Shown: positions 1-9,449 of the stretch, in pieces | Layout of the letters: each line of letters begins with the position of its first letter | How positions within the stretch are numbered: the first letter of the stretch is position 1 | NCBI RefSeq assembly: GCF_041060425.1 | Contig: NZ_JAULBC010000002.1 | Span: 1,178,001 to 1,242,000, forward strand | DNA from: Danxiaibacter flavus | Lineage (GTDB): Bacteria; Bacteroidota; Bacteroidia; Chitinophagales; Chitinophagaceae | Length of the DNA: 64,000 nucleotides | Reading direction: 5' to 3' | Notes under the pieces: generated by a model | What the model was told of the DNA's origin: nothing | The model's database searches: none | Seen by the model: the letters and a program-made list of their open reading frames with translations, nothing else | Position numbers and translations under genes: made by a program

Positions 1-906
1 GTTATATATGTAAGTGTACATTTTCTTGCCATTGGCTGAAGCCGGAGCGATCAGGTTGGCTAAAGTATCTTGTGTTGCAGTAGAGCCACCGCGGTTATAT
101 CTTAAATCAACAATCAGGTCGTTAATTCCTGCAGCAGCGAAGTCGTTAAATGCGTTAGCTAGTTCGTTGCGGGACGTTTGACCGAAGAACTGATTAAATA
201 CAAGATATCCAATCTTATGCGTCTGCGCGTTATCAGATAAAACGTTTTCATACAACACCGAATTTGCCGTGTAATTGGCATAGTTAAGGGTTGATGTAGT
301 AGTTGTTCCATCTGGCTTTGTGAATTCAAACGTAGCACTGGTAGCTGTGCCAAAAAAGGTATTGTTTAAAATATCAATGCTGGCATTGTCGTACGCTATC
401 GGCGTGTTATTTATCTTACTAACATACCAACCGCGCTCAACCCCTGCGATACCGGCCGGGGATTTGTCGTACACATAATTTACAAACCAATATACAGAAT
501 CAACGGGCTCTGCCCTATCAAGAGATGCTGCTTTTACAAGAAAACCGAAATCATTGCTGGTGCCGGTTTGCAGCCCCTCAGACTCCGCGTTGGTTGTCAC
601 AAAACTATATCTGTCAAGTGGCTGGTACGCTCGGATAGCATCCATTTCGTTTGTAGCAGCTTCCTCATCCGTCGCACCGGTATAACCGCGCGGGTTAAAC
701 ACATCGTATGACGGAATTACCTCGTGCCAAAAGTAAACTTCCTTTGTGTAGAGATATACAGAATCCTTGAGCAGGTCGCTTTGGCTTGGGGTGCCATTTC
801 CGGTTGTATCAGTACCAGATCCTCCGCTGTCATTCAGCTCCTTCTGACAAGAAAAGAGCGATGAAAAACAAACTGCCACGATGATTAGCAAAAAGGCGTT
901 TCTCAT
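1..906 (-). CDS. S41-family peptidase lipoprotein, C-terminal part missing at window edge
   Basis: The reading frame is open from an ATG at 904-906 to the left window edge (302 codons, no stop seen). It starts with a lipoprotein signal peptide ending in a SLFSC lipobox, with the cysteine at residue 20, so the protein should be membrane anchored. A PDZ-like stretch follows (SPAGIAGVERGWYVSKIN), and later the segment DLIVDLRYNRGGST, which is the conserved core of tail-specific S41 proteases. The catalytic Ser and Lys normally lie further on, outside the window, so activity cannot be judged. Lipoprotein S41 members of about 450-500 residues are frequent in Bacteroidota. The role is not known; degradation of periplasmic or surface proteins is an inference. 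Confidence 0.85.
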   Translation of the reverse strand, partial: MRNAFLLIIVAVCFSSLFSCQKELNDSGGSGTDTTGNGTPSQSDLLKDSVYLYTKEVYFWHEVIPSYDVFNPRGYTGATDEEAATNEMDAIRAYQPLDRYSFVTTNAESEGLQTGTSNDFGFLVKAASLDRAEPVDSVYWFVNYVYDKSPAGIAGVERGWYVSKINNTPIAYDNASIDILNNTFFGTATSATFEFTKPDGTTTTSTLNYANYTANSVLYENVLSDNAQTHKIGYLVFNQFFGQTSRNELANAFNDFAAAGINDLIVDLRYNRGGSTATQDTLANLIAPASANGKKMYTYIYN

Positions 907-1019
907 ATTCTGATTTTATTTATGCTATAATAACGAAAAACCGAAGGCTTATTGTTGCATACAAGGTAAAAAACCGATTTTTGTAGATCAATATTAATTA
1001 TTCTGATACACAATTTACT

Positions 1020-1691
1020 ATGAACATCGCACAATTTATAGATCATACCATATTAAAACCAACTACTCTAATAAAAGATATTGAAAAGGTGTGTAATGAT
1101 GCTTTACAATATAAATTTTGTGCGGTCTGTATTCCTCCTCCACTCATAAAAACCGCGAGGAATTTTCTAGAGGGAAGCAATATTAAAGTCGCGACCGTAA
1201 TCGGATTCCCGTTTGGTTATTCGGCGGTCGAGGCAAAAATTGCTGAAATAGTGCTCGCAATGGTGGATGGTGCTGATGAGCTGGATATTGTTATCAATCT
1301 TGTAGCCCTTAAAAACAATGACTGGACTTATCTCGCCAACGAAATAAACCACATAATGCCCGTTATCAAAAGCAAACAGAAAACGGTGAAAATTATTATT
1401 GAAAGCGGCGTGTTAACAGATGAGGAAATTATTAAATGTTGCGAACTCTACGGAGCTGCAGGAATTGATTATTTAAAAACATCTACAGGCTATGCGGAAA
1501 AGGGAGCAACGGTGGAAGCTGTAAAATTAATGCGCGCCCATCTGCCCGAACATATACAAATAAAAGCATCCGGCGGAATCCGGGATTATGCCTTTGCCAA
1601 AGAATTGATAGACGCCGGAGCAACAAGGTTGGGCTGTAGTGCAAGCGTGGCCATAGCCCAGGGAGAAAGTGCGGGCGCGGGCGGGTATTAA
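1020..1691 (+). CDS. deoC: Deoxyribose-phosphate aldolase
   Basis: This cytoplasmic class I aldolase splits 2-deoxyribose-5-phosphate into glyceraldehyde-3-phosphate and acetaldehyde during deoxynucleoside salvage. The 223-residue length is normal for the family. The Schiff-base lysine is K153 in YLKTSTGY, the assisting lysine is K182 in IKASGGIRD, and the conserved Asp is D89 in DELDIVIN. The start is the first ATG, and the peptide aligns with family N-termini from IAQFIDHTILKP. The C-terminus is Gly/Ala rich (GESAGAGGY). The gene stands alone between the divergent S41 gene and a SPOR gene. A near-consensus -7 box (GATTTTTG) precedes it at about 975. Confidence 0.95.
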   Translation: MNIAQFIDHTILKPTTLIKDIEKVCNDALQYKFCAVCIPPPLIKTARNFLEGSNIKVATVIGFPFGYSAVEAKIAEIVLAMVDGADELDIVINLVALKNNDWTYLANEINHIMPVIKSKQKTVKIIIESGVLTDEEIIKCCELYGAAGIDYLKTSTGYAEKGATVEAVKLMRAHLPEHIQIKASGGIRDYAFAKELIDAGATRLGCSASVAIAQGESAGAGGY

Positions 1692-2011
1692 AAAATAAAA
1701 ATTCAAAAGTAGAAAGTAAAAAAATCTGGAGAACCGGACCTGCTATCAAAAGCACTACAATCTTCAAATCGACAATTGGAATAAATTTGCTTCAATACCG
1801 AGCTGCAATTATTCTCGTTTTTTTTCGTTACGCTGACGGGCCATTGGTAAATGTTCTAGTGCGCGCTGTTTTTTGAATTTTACTTTTGAATTTTGACTTT
1901 CGATCCTGGTCTGAATTTTTAGTTTCCCTTTTGGCTTTTGGTTAATACTTTTTGAAGATTAGAATTGTAAATTTGTTCGCCGCTAATGTCACTCATAAAA
2001 GCAATTAATAT
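1692..2011 (+). other. 320-base gap with word-type repeats
   Basis: I see no gene here. Short AT-rich words of the type attcaaaagt recur at 1698-1722 and, on the other strand, at about 1875-1905. A candidate promoter box closes the gap (separate entry). No terminator hairpin with a clear T-run was found after deoC. Confidence 0.5.
1968..1975 (+). promoter_or_regulatory. Candidate -7 promoter box for the SPOR gene
   Basis: TAAATTTG matches the Bacteroidota sigma-ABfr -7 consensus TAnnTTTG and lies 36 bases before the ATG at 2012. No clear TTTG -33 box lies 19-21 bases upstream, so the call rests on one short element. Confidence 0.4.
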
Positions 2012-2422
2012 ATGAAATCTGCTGTATTTATATGTTTTCTGTTGTTTGTATGTTTTACTGTTAGCGCAGCTGATTCAATTGTAATCAAGAAAGATCCCCG
2101 CCTTGACATTCTTTCTGCAAGGCAGGTCTCAATTAATAAATTTACATCTAAAATGACCAGCGCAGGGTTGTATAAAGGATACCGCCTGCAGGTGTTAAAT
2201 ACCCGAAGCAGGGAAGATGCTTTTAAAATGAAGGCTGATTTGCTGCGCCAATATCCTGATCAAAAAACTTATATGTTTTTCCAGTCTCCTTATTTTAAAG
2301 TAAGGTTTGGAAACTTTACAGAAAGAAGTGATGCCGAGCGATATAAGAAGGAATTAAGCCTGATATATCCGCAGGGTATTTACGTTATTGAAGATGCTAT
2401 AGAACTTTCATCAATAGAATAA
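2012..2422 (+). CDS. Secreted SPOR-domain protein
   Basis: A 136-residue protein with a signal peptide (MKSAVFICFLLFVCFTVSAA, cleavage near residue 20) and one SPOR-type domain at about residues 55-132 (YRLQVLNTRSREDAFKMKA ... FKVRFGNFTERSDAERYKKE). SPOR domains bind denuded glycan strands of peptidoglycan, so a periplasmic, wall-associated role is likely; the actual function is unknown. The start is supported by the signal peptide. The M20 gene follows after a short gap, so the two may share a transcript. Confidence 0.75.
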   Translation: MKSAVFICFLLFVCFTVSAADSIVIKKDPRLDILSARQVSINKFTSKMTSAGLYKGYRLQVLNTRSREDAFKMKADLLRQYPDQKTYMFFQSPYFKVRFGNFTERSDAERYKKELSLIYPQGIYVIEDAIELSSIE

Positions 2423-2459
2423 ACTTTCCTGCCACCAACAGGTGAGTTGCATGTTGCTT

Positions 2460-3641
2460 ATGTTAAAAGAAAAGATTAAAAGGCTGTCTCAAGAGTACGC
2501 TCCCGCTTTTAAAGAAATCCGTCACCACCTGCATGCTCATCCCGAGTTAAGTTACAAGGAATTTGAAACTTCAGCATTTGTTCAGAAGAACCTTACTGAA
2601 TGGGGCATTGACTTTAAAGTTCTTGCTCAAACGGGCGTAGTTGCTGTTCTGGAAGGAAAAAATCCCTCATCGCGTGTTATTGCATTGCGTGCAGATATGG
2701 ATGCACTTCCGATCAGGGAGGAAAATGACGTGCCATATGTATCGACCAATCCCGGCGTTATGCATGCATGTGGTCATGATGTACATACGACCTGCCTGTT
2801 GGGAGCAGCAAAAATTCTGAAAGAACTGAGCAATGAATGGGAAGGCACGATCAAACTTATTTTTCAGCCGGGAGAGGAAAGGAATCCCGGAGGTGCCAGC
2901 CTGCTAATAAAAGAAGGCGTGCTGGAAGATCCAGCGCCTCAAGGCATCATTGCACTACATGTAAACCCGGGACTCGAAGTAGGAAAACTTAGTTTTAGAA
3001 CCGGCCGTGTTATGGCTAGTGCAGATGAAATCTATATTACTATTAAGAGCAAAGGGGGGCATGCTGCGGCACCACATCTTACAGCAGACACCATTCTGAT
3101 CGCATCACATCTTATTGTTAGCCTGCAACAAATTATCAGCAGAAATAATAATCCTACTTCGCCGTCGGTTTTATCCATTTGCTCCTTCCAGGGCGGTTAT
3201 ACCACAAATGTAATTCCCAGTGAAGTGAAACTTATGGGCACATTCCGCGCGATGGATGAAACATGGCGCTTCAAGGCTCATGAACTTATCCGCAAACAAA
3301 CGATTGGACTGGTAGAAGCAATGGGTGCGGAGGTCGATTTGCATATTGATGTGGGTTATCCTACTGTTGATAATGACCCCAAGCTTACCGAACGCGCGTG
3401 GCGGATTGCTGAAGATTATATGGGTAAAGAGCATGTATCAGAAACTGAACTACGCATGGGCGCAGAAGACTTCGGATACTATACGCAAGCTATTCCAGGC
3501 TGCTTTTTCAGGCTGGGAGTTAGAAACGAAGAGAAAGGAATTGTTCATAACGTGCACACACCAAAATTCAATATTGATGAAGCAGCCATAGAAACAGGAA
3601 TTGGTATTATGGCGATGCTTGCGGCTAACGTAACATCATAA
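2460..3641 (+). CDS. M20-family amidohydrolase / metallopeptidase
   Basis: A zinc or cobalt amidohydrolase of the IAA-amino-acid hydrolase / hippuricase / N-acetyldiaminopimelate deacetylase group. Metal-site motifs are visible: RADMDALPI, HACGHDVHTTC, the catalytic FQPGEE and a C-terminal GAEDFGYY. A dimerisation domain lies between them. The frame is open from a GTG at 2442 with further ATGs at 2451 and 2460; I chose 2460 because related proteins begin MLKEKI with a short helix before the HLHAHPELS motif. The length is about 393 residues, normal for the family. There is no signal peptide, so it should be cytoplasmic. The substrate cannot be fixed from sequence; a deacylase for amino-acid conjugates is the safest description. 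Confidence 0.88.
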   Translation: MLKEKIKRLSQEYAPAFKEIRHHLHAHPELSYKEFETSAFVQKNLTEWGIDFKVLAQTGVVAVLEGKNPSSRVIALRADMDALPIREENDVPYVSTNPGVMHACGHDVHTTCLLGAAKILKELSNEWEGTIKLIFQPGEERNPGGASLLIKEGVLEDPAPQGIIALHVNPGLEVGKLSFRTGRVMASADEIYITIKSKGGHAAAPHLTADTILIASHLIVSLQQIISRNNNPTSPSVLSICSFQGGYTTNVIPSEVKLMGTFRAMDETWRFKAHELIRKQTIGLVEAMGAEVDLHIDVGYPTVDNDPKLTERAWRIAEDYMGKEHVSETELRMGAEDFGYYTQAIPGCFFRLGVRNEEKGIVHNVHTPKFNIDEAAIETGIGIMAMLAANVTS

Positions 3642-3704
3642 CGTGCCGCCCAAATTCTGTACTCATGCATGTAAATGCCTGTAGAAGAAACAAACAACCA
3701 TGTA

Positions 3705-5714
3705 ATGAAAACTTTAACCGGATGTTTTTTACTGGTGCTTTCACTTATTTGTGGCAGAGGGCTTGGGCAGAAGAATGAAATAATTGAGACGCTGAAAAAT
3801 ATCAGCAACCACACGACTGATGATTCTCTTAAAGCGGGGATGCTTATAGATGCTTCGTTCCTGTACCAGGCATATAACCTGGATTCGGCAAGCTTTTACG
3901 CTTTAAGAGCCATTGATATAGCCAATGCGTTTCACAACAAAAAGTTGCTGTGTGACGCATACAATCAACAGGCGAGTAATTATGTATGGAAGTATGCTTA
4001 TGACTCGGCATTACACATGTATCTCCGCTCAATAGAGATTGCAAACAAACACGGTTATCAGACAAGTTTATTTAATGCATATGTCGGCATAGCCTATCTT
4101 TTTGAGGTAAGTGCCAGTTGGGATCGCGCGTTTTACTATAACCGCAAGGCAATGGAAATAGCGTCTGCCACACAAATGCCTGATCAAAAAGCGTATGCCT
4201 ATCACGGCATGTCCTCCGTATACTCCGCAATGCACAATAATGAGGATGCGGAGAAGCAAATAAAGATGGCGCTTCCTTTATTCCGCGAAACAAAAAATGA
4301 AGACCGCGTCGCTACCTGTTATCTGGACCTTGCACGGTTGTGCACTGTCTCAAACAGGTTTACCGAAGGAATTATGTTGCTTGACTCGGCGGTGTTTATT
4401 TTCAAGCAGCTTGATGAGCCACTGCAAATAGCTGAAGCTTACGAAGCATATGCATCAATCTTTGCCCTTCAAAAACAAACAGCTGCAGCCAAATCGTATT
4501 ATACACAAGCGCTTGATATTTACACAGCCAATCAAATGGAGGCCAGCAAATACAATTCTTACCTCGGCCTTGCGAATGTTTACTTCCAGACAGAAGATTA
4601 TGTGAATGCTAAAAAATTGCTTATCGAAGCGAATGGATGGTTCAAACAACATCACGAAGACGAAAAGCAACTGGAAGCATTGTTACAGCTTGCCCGCGTG
4701 GATTCCGTAACGAATGTTCCGCAGCAGGCATTCAGCTATCTTTCTGAATACAGCCAACTGGCAGAAAAAGTAAACCGCAATAAAAGAGACCGGTATGCCA
4801 GGCAGTTGCTGATAGAATACGAGGTTGACAAAAAAGAAAAAGAGAACGCACTTTTACAGGCGCAGAATAACCGCAATAAAAATGCACTTGTAATTTTTAT
4901 TGTAACCGGCGTGCTTTTATTTTTCGCACTGGGTTTGATGTACCTGTTATACCTGCAAAAGAAAAAGCTGTTGAGGCGGCTGGAAATAAATACCATCCAC
5001 AAGGAAGAAATCAATAAGCAACTGGCCGAATCCAACCATATTAAAAACCAGCTTTTCTCTATCCTTGCTCACGATCTCCGCGATCCCCTCGCCAATACGT
5101 TGCATTTAATCAAAACCCTGAAAACCAGTGATGTTTCGGAAAGCGATTTTAAGTTAATGACCAACCATTTGGAAAATGATCTGACATACAATAACGAGCT
5201 ATTGCAAAATATGCTCAACTGGGCCAAGAGCCAGATGGAAGGTATCGTTCTTTACCGCAAAAAAATTGACCTGCAGCAGATTGTAAATGAAAATATTGCA
5301 CTATTTAACACGCTGGCATCCAAAAAGAATCTTACCGTATCCAACCTTATTCCGGCTGACACATTTATCTATGCAGATGAAAACATTCTTCGCCTGGCAT
5401 TGCGTAATACGATCAGCAACGCTATTAAATTTTCCTTCGAAAACCAGGAGATAAGGCTTTTTACTACAAATAACTGCGAAGGTTATGTCACACTTAAGGT
5501 GCAGGACAGCGGTGCCGGCATCTCTGAGCAGCGGTTAGCTACAATATTTACCGGACAGATAAAATCTACCCGCGGCACACAAAAAGAAAAGGGCGCCGGC
5601 CTCGGGCTGCTGATCACAAAAGAAATGATGGATTATATGGAAACACCGTTATGGATTGAAAGTACCGAAGGTGAAGGAACTGACGTATTTATGAAACTGA
5701 AACAGGTTGTATAG
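3705..5714 (+). CDS. TPR-containing sensor histidine kinase
   Basis: A membrane histidine kinase with a signal peptide (MKTLTGCFLLVLSLICG), a periplasmic block of tetratricopeptide repeats (about residues 30-370), a short coiled coil, one membrane span (ALVIFIVTGVLLFFALGLM), then HisKA and HATPase domains. The phosphoacceptor histidine is in SILAHDLRDPL, the N box is LRNTISNAIKFS, and the ATP-lid glycines are DSGAGIS and GAGLGLLITKEM. The frame is open from an ATG at 3675, but the signal peptide fits a start at 3705. No response regulator is adjacent, so this is an orphan kinase here. The signal it senses is unknown. Confidence 0.9.
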   Translation: MKTLTGCFLLVLSLICGRGLGQKNEIIETLKNISNHTTDDSLKAGMLIDASFLYQAYNLDSASFYALRAIDIANAFHNKKLLCDAYNQQASNYVWKYAYDSALHMYLRSIEIANKHGYQTSLFNAYVGIAYLFEVSASWDRAFYYNRKAMEIASATQMPDQKAYAYHGMSSVYSAMHNNEDAEKQIKMALPLFRETKNEDRVATCYLDLARLCTVSNRFTEGIMLLDSAVFIFKQLDEPLQIAEAYEAYASIFALQKQTAAAKSYYTQALDIYTANQMEASKYNSYLGLANVYFQTEDYVNAKKLLIEANGWFKQHHEDEKQLEALLQLARVDSVTNVPQQAFSYLSEYSQLAEKVNRNKRDRYARQLLIEYEVDKKEKENALLQAQNNRNKNALVIFIVTGVLLFFALGLMYLLYLQKKKLLRRLEINTIHKEEINKQLAESNHIKNQLFSILAHDLRDPLANTLHLIKTLKTSDVSESDFKLMTNHLENDLTYNNELLQNMLNWAKSQMEGIVLYRKKIDLQQIVNENIALFNTLASKKNLTVSNLIPADTFIYADENILRLALRNTISNAIKFSFENQEIRLFTTNNCEGYVTLKVQDSGAGISEQRLATIFTGQIKSTRGTQKEKGAGLGLLITKEMMDYMETPLWIESTEGEGTDVFMKLKQVV

Positions 5715-5877
5715 ACCAATAACTACCGGGAACAGCCGCTTCGAACATCTGTTAGTTTTCTTTGTTGATTAAGTTGTACTTTGCACCCCCGGAAGAATGT
5801 GAAAAACACTTATTGGCGACCATTAGGAGCGGGCAAAGTGAGCGCAGGACTTCCTCTTTTTAATATAAAAATCCTGT

Positions 5878-8214
5878 ATGGTTAAGAAGCTTATTAAAGC
5901 AGAAGCACTTGAATATCATGCATCCGGTAAGCCCGGCAAAATAGAAGTAATACCTACCAAAGAAGCAAAAACACAAAGGGACCTCTCGTTAGCGTATAGC
6001 CCGGGAGTTGCGGAACCCTGTAAAGAAATTCACCAAAATACCGAAGACGTATATAAATACACAGCCAAAGGCAATCTTGTTGCAGTAATCAGTAATGGCA
6101 CCGCCGTGCTGGGGCTGGGAGATATTGGAGCCGAGGCCAGCAAACCTGTGATGGAAGGAAAGGGCGTACTGTTTAAAATATTCGCAGATATTGATGTTTT
6201 CGACATAGAGATCAATGAAAAAGATCCTAAGAAAATGGTGGAGATCATCAAAGCGCTTGAACCAACATTCGGAGGCATTAATCTTGAAGACATTAAAGCT
6301 CCAGAGTGTTTTTATATAGAACAAACTTTACGTGAACAGCTGAATATACCTGTTATGCACGATGATCAGCATGGTACTGCGATCATCAGCGGCTCAGCAT
6401 TATTAAATGCACTTGAACTTCAAAAAAAGAAGATAGATAAGGTAAAACTGGTTGTAAACGGCGCAGGTGCCGCAGCCATGGCCTGCGCACAGTTATATGT
6501 GGCATTGGGCGCACGTTACGAGAATTTTACATTGTTTGACAAAGATGGTGTACTGCACAAAGGAAGGACCGATCTTGATGAAACAAAGCAAAAGTTCGCA
6601 GTGAATGATAGTAATCTTACACTTGCTGACGCAATGAAAGGAGCCGATGTATTCCTGGGTTTGAGTGTTGGCAACGTGGTGAGTCAGGATATGATTAAAG
6701 GCATGGCCAAAAATCCGATCGTTTTCGCCATGGCCAACCCCGATCCTGAGATAAGTTATGAGGACGCGGTTGCTTCACGCAGTGATATCATTATGGCTAC
6801 AGGACGTTCAGATTATCCTAACCAGGTAAATAACGTACTGGGATTTCCTTATATATTCCGCGGAGCCTTGGATGTAAGAGCAAGACGAATCAATGAACAG
6901 ATGAAACTCGCTGCAGTTCATGCCCTGGCAGAACTGGCAAAAAAACCGGTGCCGGATATTGTGAACATGGCTTACAATCAAAGGAACATGGTGTTCGGTC
7001 CGGAATATATTATTCCGAAGCCTCTTGATCCGCGATTACTTGAAACGGTGGCTCCCGCTGTGGCAAAAGCTGCCATAGAAACAGGTGTAGCGCAAAAACT
7101 GATTGAAGACTGGGATACTTATAAACTTGAACTGAACAAGCGTCTTGGCCTGGATAACCAGATCATGCGCGTGCTTGGCAATAAGGCCAAAAAAGATCCG
7201 AAACGAGTGGTGTTTGCAGAAGCTGATAACCTGAAGATCTTAAAGGCAGCAAGTATCATATATGAAGACGGTATTGGCTATCCTATCTTATTGGGTAAGG
7301 CAGACAAGATCCGCCAAATTGCAGTTGAAAACCATATAGATCTTTCTGACTTCCCTATCATAGATCCGCAGAGCGAAGAAATGGAACACAAACTCGCACA
7401 CTTTAGCGAACTGTTCTTCAAAAAGCGCCAGCGCAAGGGCCTCAATTATTACGAAAGCAAGAAGCGTATGCGTGAGCGCAACCATTTTGGTTGTATGATG
7501 GTTGAAACTGGTGAGGCGGACGCAATGATCTCTGGTCTTACCAAGAACTATGCGGAAACGATAAGACCTGCATTGCAATGTATTGGTACAGCAGACGGCG
7601 TAAAAAAGATAGCGGGCATGTATTTGATGCTGACAAAAAAAGGGCCTCTTTTCTTAGCCGATACAACGGTTAATTTCAATCCTACTGCAGAAGAGCTGGC
7701 TGAAATTACATTGATGACGGCGCAGGAAGTCAGAAACTTTAATCTCGTTCCCCGTATTGCCATGCTCAGTTATAGTAACTTCGGCAGCAGTGATTCTCCT
7801 GAAGCAAAACTGGTAGCAGAAGCAACGCGTATTGTTAAGGAACGTGATCCATCGCTGATCGTTGACGGAGAAATGCAGGCATGGCTCGCATTCGATCATA
7901 AGGTAATGAAAGATAATTATCCATTCAGCAGCCTGGTGAATGAAGATGTAAATACATTAATCTTTCCTAATCTTGCAGCCGGAAACGTTGCGTACAATTT
8001 ATTGGAAGACGTTGGAGGTGCAGATGCCATCGGGCCGGTATTGCTTGGTTTGAAGAAGCCGGTACACATATTACAGTTAGGCAGTTCAGTGCGGAGTATC
8101 GTAAATATGGCTATTATTGCTGTTACGGATGCGCAGATGAGGTGTAATATTGACACCAAAAAAGCCATTCAGGATACACCCTGGTGGAAACGTTTAAAGA
8201 AAAACAAAAAATAA
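5878..8214 (+). CDS. maeB: NADP-dependent malic enzyme with C-terminal phosphotransacetylase-like domain
   Basis: This enzyme decarboxylates malate to pyruvate with NADP reduction, supplying NADPH and linking the TCA cycle to glycolysis. The 778 residues match the MaeB layout: malic-enzyme N-terminal and NAD-binding domains to about residue 420 (LAYSPGVAEPC, VMHDDQHGTAI, VVNGAGAAAMAC), then a phosphate acetyl/butyryl-transferase domain to the end (NFGSSDSPEAKLVAEA, NLAAGNVAYNLLEDVGGADA). In known MaeB proteins the second domain is regulatory and binds acetyl-CoA. A TACTTTGC sequence near 5772 could be a promoter, but it is one base short of the -7 consensus. A lipid transporter permease follows 9 bases downstream and is probably co-transcribed. 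Confidence 0.95.
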   Translation: MVKKLIKAEALEYHASGKPGKIEVIPTKEAKTQRDLSLAYSPGVAEPCKEIHQNTEDVYKYTAKGNLVAVISNGTAVLGLGDIGAEASKPVMEGKGVLFKIFADIDVFDIEINEKDPKKMVEIIKALEPTFGGINLEDIKAPECFYIEQTLREQLNIPVMHDDQHGTAIISGSALLNALELQKKKIDKVKLVVNGAGAAAMACAQLYVALGARYENFTLFDKDGVLHKGRTDLDETKQKFAVNDSNLTLADAMKGADVFLGLSVGNVVSQDMIKGMAKNPIVFAMANPDPEISYEDAVASRSDIIMATGRSDYPNQVNNVLGFPYIFRGALDVRARRINEQMKLAAVHALAELAKKPVPDIVNMAYNQRNMVFGPEYIIPKPLDPRLLETVAPAVAKAAIETGVAQKLIEDWDTYKLELNKRLGLDNQIMRVLGNKAKKDPKRVVFAEADNLKILKAASIIYEDGIGYPILLGKADKIRQIAVENHIDLSDFPIIDPQSEEMEHKLAHFSELFFKKRQRKGLNYYESKKRMRERNHFGCMMVETGEADAMISGLTKNYAETIRPALQCIGTADGVKKIAGMYLMLTKKGPLFLADTTVNFNPTAEELAEITLMTAQEVRNFNLVPRIAMLSYSNFGSSDSPEAKLVAEATRIVKERDPSLIVDGEMQAWLAFDHKVMKDNYPFSSLVNEDVNTLIFPNLAAGNVAYNLLEDVGGADAIGPVLLGLKKPVHILQLGSSVRSIVNMAIIAVTDAQMRCNIDTKKAIQDTPWWKRLKKNKK

Positions 8215-8223
8215 CAAGCCGAT

Positions 8224-8967
8224 ATGATTGGAAGATTTCTGAGCCATTTAGGGAGATATCTTTTAATGCTGAGAAGCATGTTTACGAGGCCGGAGAATAG
8301 CAAAATGTATTGGAAAGAGTTCATGCATCAATGCTCAGAAATTGGTGTAGGCGCGTTACCAATTGTTGTGATCATTTCTTTGTTCCTTGGTGCGGTAACC
8401 ACAGTACAAACAGCTTATCAGCTGGTAAGCCCGTTAGTACCCAAAGCGACCATTGCACAAATCGTAAGAGACAGCGTTATTCTTGAGTTGTCCCCCACGG
8501 TTGTGAGCATTGTACTTGCCGGTGTAATTGGCAGTAAAATAGCCAGTGAGCTGGGTAATATGCGTATCAGTGAACAGATTGATGCGTTGGAAATAATGGG
8601 CATTAATTCCCGTAGCTACTTAATCGCGCCCAAAATACTGGGTTCACTACTGGTGATTCCAGCCCTTATTATTATCTCCGCAGTACTCTCCATTTGGGGC
8701 GGTCGTGTTGCAGGATCAATGACAGGTATTCTCGCTAATGATATATATGATATGGGCCTTCGCCAAAACCTGAATACATATAACATCACAGTAGGTCTGT
8801 ATAAGGCATACGCATTTGCTTTTATCATCAGTAGTATTTCTGCTTATTACGGCTTCCATGTAAAAGGAGGTTCGTTAGAGATTGGACGGTCAAGTACAAC
8901 CGCAGTGGTTGTGAGCTGTATTTTGATCTTGTTTGCGGATTACCTGATTGCAGCGTTGCTGTTGTAA
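8224..8967 (+). CDS. mlaE: MlaE-type lipid ABC transporter permease
   Basis: A 247-residue inner-membrane permease of the MlaE/YrbE family with several hydrophobic spans and the family core segment SPTVVSIVLAGVIGSKIASE followed by SEQIDALEIMGI. MlaE works with an MlaF ATPase and an MCE substrate-binding protein to move phospholipids between the inner and outer membranes. It follows maeB by 9 bases. The expected ATPase partner is not adjacent; a good candidate lies at 18512-19291 on the other strand, and no MCE gene is in the window. Confidence 0.9.
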   Translation: MIGRFLSHLGRYLLMLRSMFTRPENSKMYWKEFMHQCSEIGVGALPIVVIISLFLGAVTTVQTAYQLVSPLVPKATIAQIVRDSVILELSPTVVSIVLAGVIGSKIASELGNMRISEQIDALEIMGINSRSYLIAPKILGSLLVIPALIIISAVLSIWGGRVAGSMTGILANDIYDMGLRQNLNTYNITVGLYKAYAFAFIISSISAYYGFHVKGGSLEIGRSSTTAVVVSCILILFADYLIAALLL

Positions 8968-9007
8968 TTCGCATAATTAAATTATTGCAAATACATTTTA
9001 GTTGCAA

Positions 9008-9037
9008 AAGGGCCATCGGAATGGCCCTTCTGCTTTT
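9008..9037 (+). terminator. Terminator after the maeB-mlaE pair
   Basis: AAGGGCCAT at 9008-9016 pairs perfectly with ATGGCCCTT at 9021-9029 across a CGGA loop, followed by a modest T-rich tail (CTGCTTTT). It lies 41 bases after the mlaE stop. Confidence 0.7.
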
Positions 9038-9130
9038 AGCCCACAGTAAACTATACTTCTTCCATTCCGTATTTCCAATTCGCTGTTCCAATCAAACTAA
9101 CCAGGCGCCACAAACATTTTATCAGGTGAA

Positions 9131-9270
9131 ATCCCGAAGAGATGGAATTATTATAGCATTCAAATGATGGAATTATAAAACCCGAAGGGGTGACATCCGA
9201 AAATGTCACCCCTTCGCGGTTTTATAGACTGGACAATTTTTTTTCTATAATAATTTCATCCCTTCGGGAT
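9131..9270. repeat. 140-base imperfect palindrome, probable dispersed hairpin element
   Basis: The left arm 9131-9196 and right arm 9203-9270 are reverse complements over nearly their full length. The inner 14 bases (CGAAGGGGTGACAT, 9183-9196) pair perfectly with 9203-9216 around a CCGAAA loop. The outer ends (ATCCCGAAG.GATG.AATTATTATAG) also pair well, with a divergent middle. The gap 8968-9666 that holds it contains no credible gene. It looks like a non-coding mobile hairpin; a rho-independent terminator of this size would be unusual. Confidence 0.8.
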
Positions 9271-9339
9271 TTTATGAAAGCTTTCCGGGTACGAATCTCT
9301 TCTATACCAGCTTTAAATAATTATCTCACAAATCAAAAC

Positions 9340-9415
9340 ATTTTCAATTCTCCCTTTTCAATTATCAATTTGACTCAATCCATTTTCAATTATCCCTTTT
9401 CCATTGTCAATTCAA
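9340..9415. repeat. Word-type repeats (TTTTCAATTnTC)
   Basis: Five or six copies of a short word close to TTTTCAATTATC or CCATTGTCAATT follow one another between 9340 and 9415. A further copy with the CAATTG core is at 9652-9661. No reading frame makes sense of them. Confidence 0.7.
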
Positions 9416-9449
9416 TGTCGTTTAGTTAAGCCGGCATCGTCAACTTTGG

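Noticed and set aside
8985..9429. Two short plus-strand frames in the repeat block after mlaE
   Set aside because: They run through a terminator, the 140-base palindrome and word repeats; no plausible protein composition.
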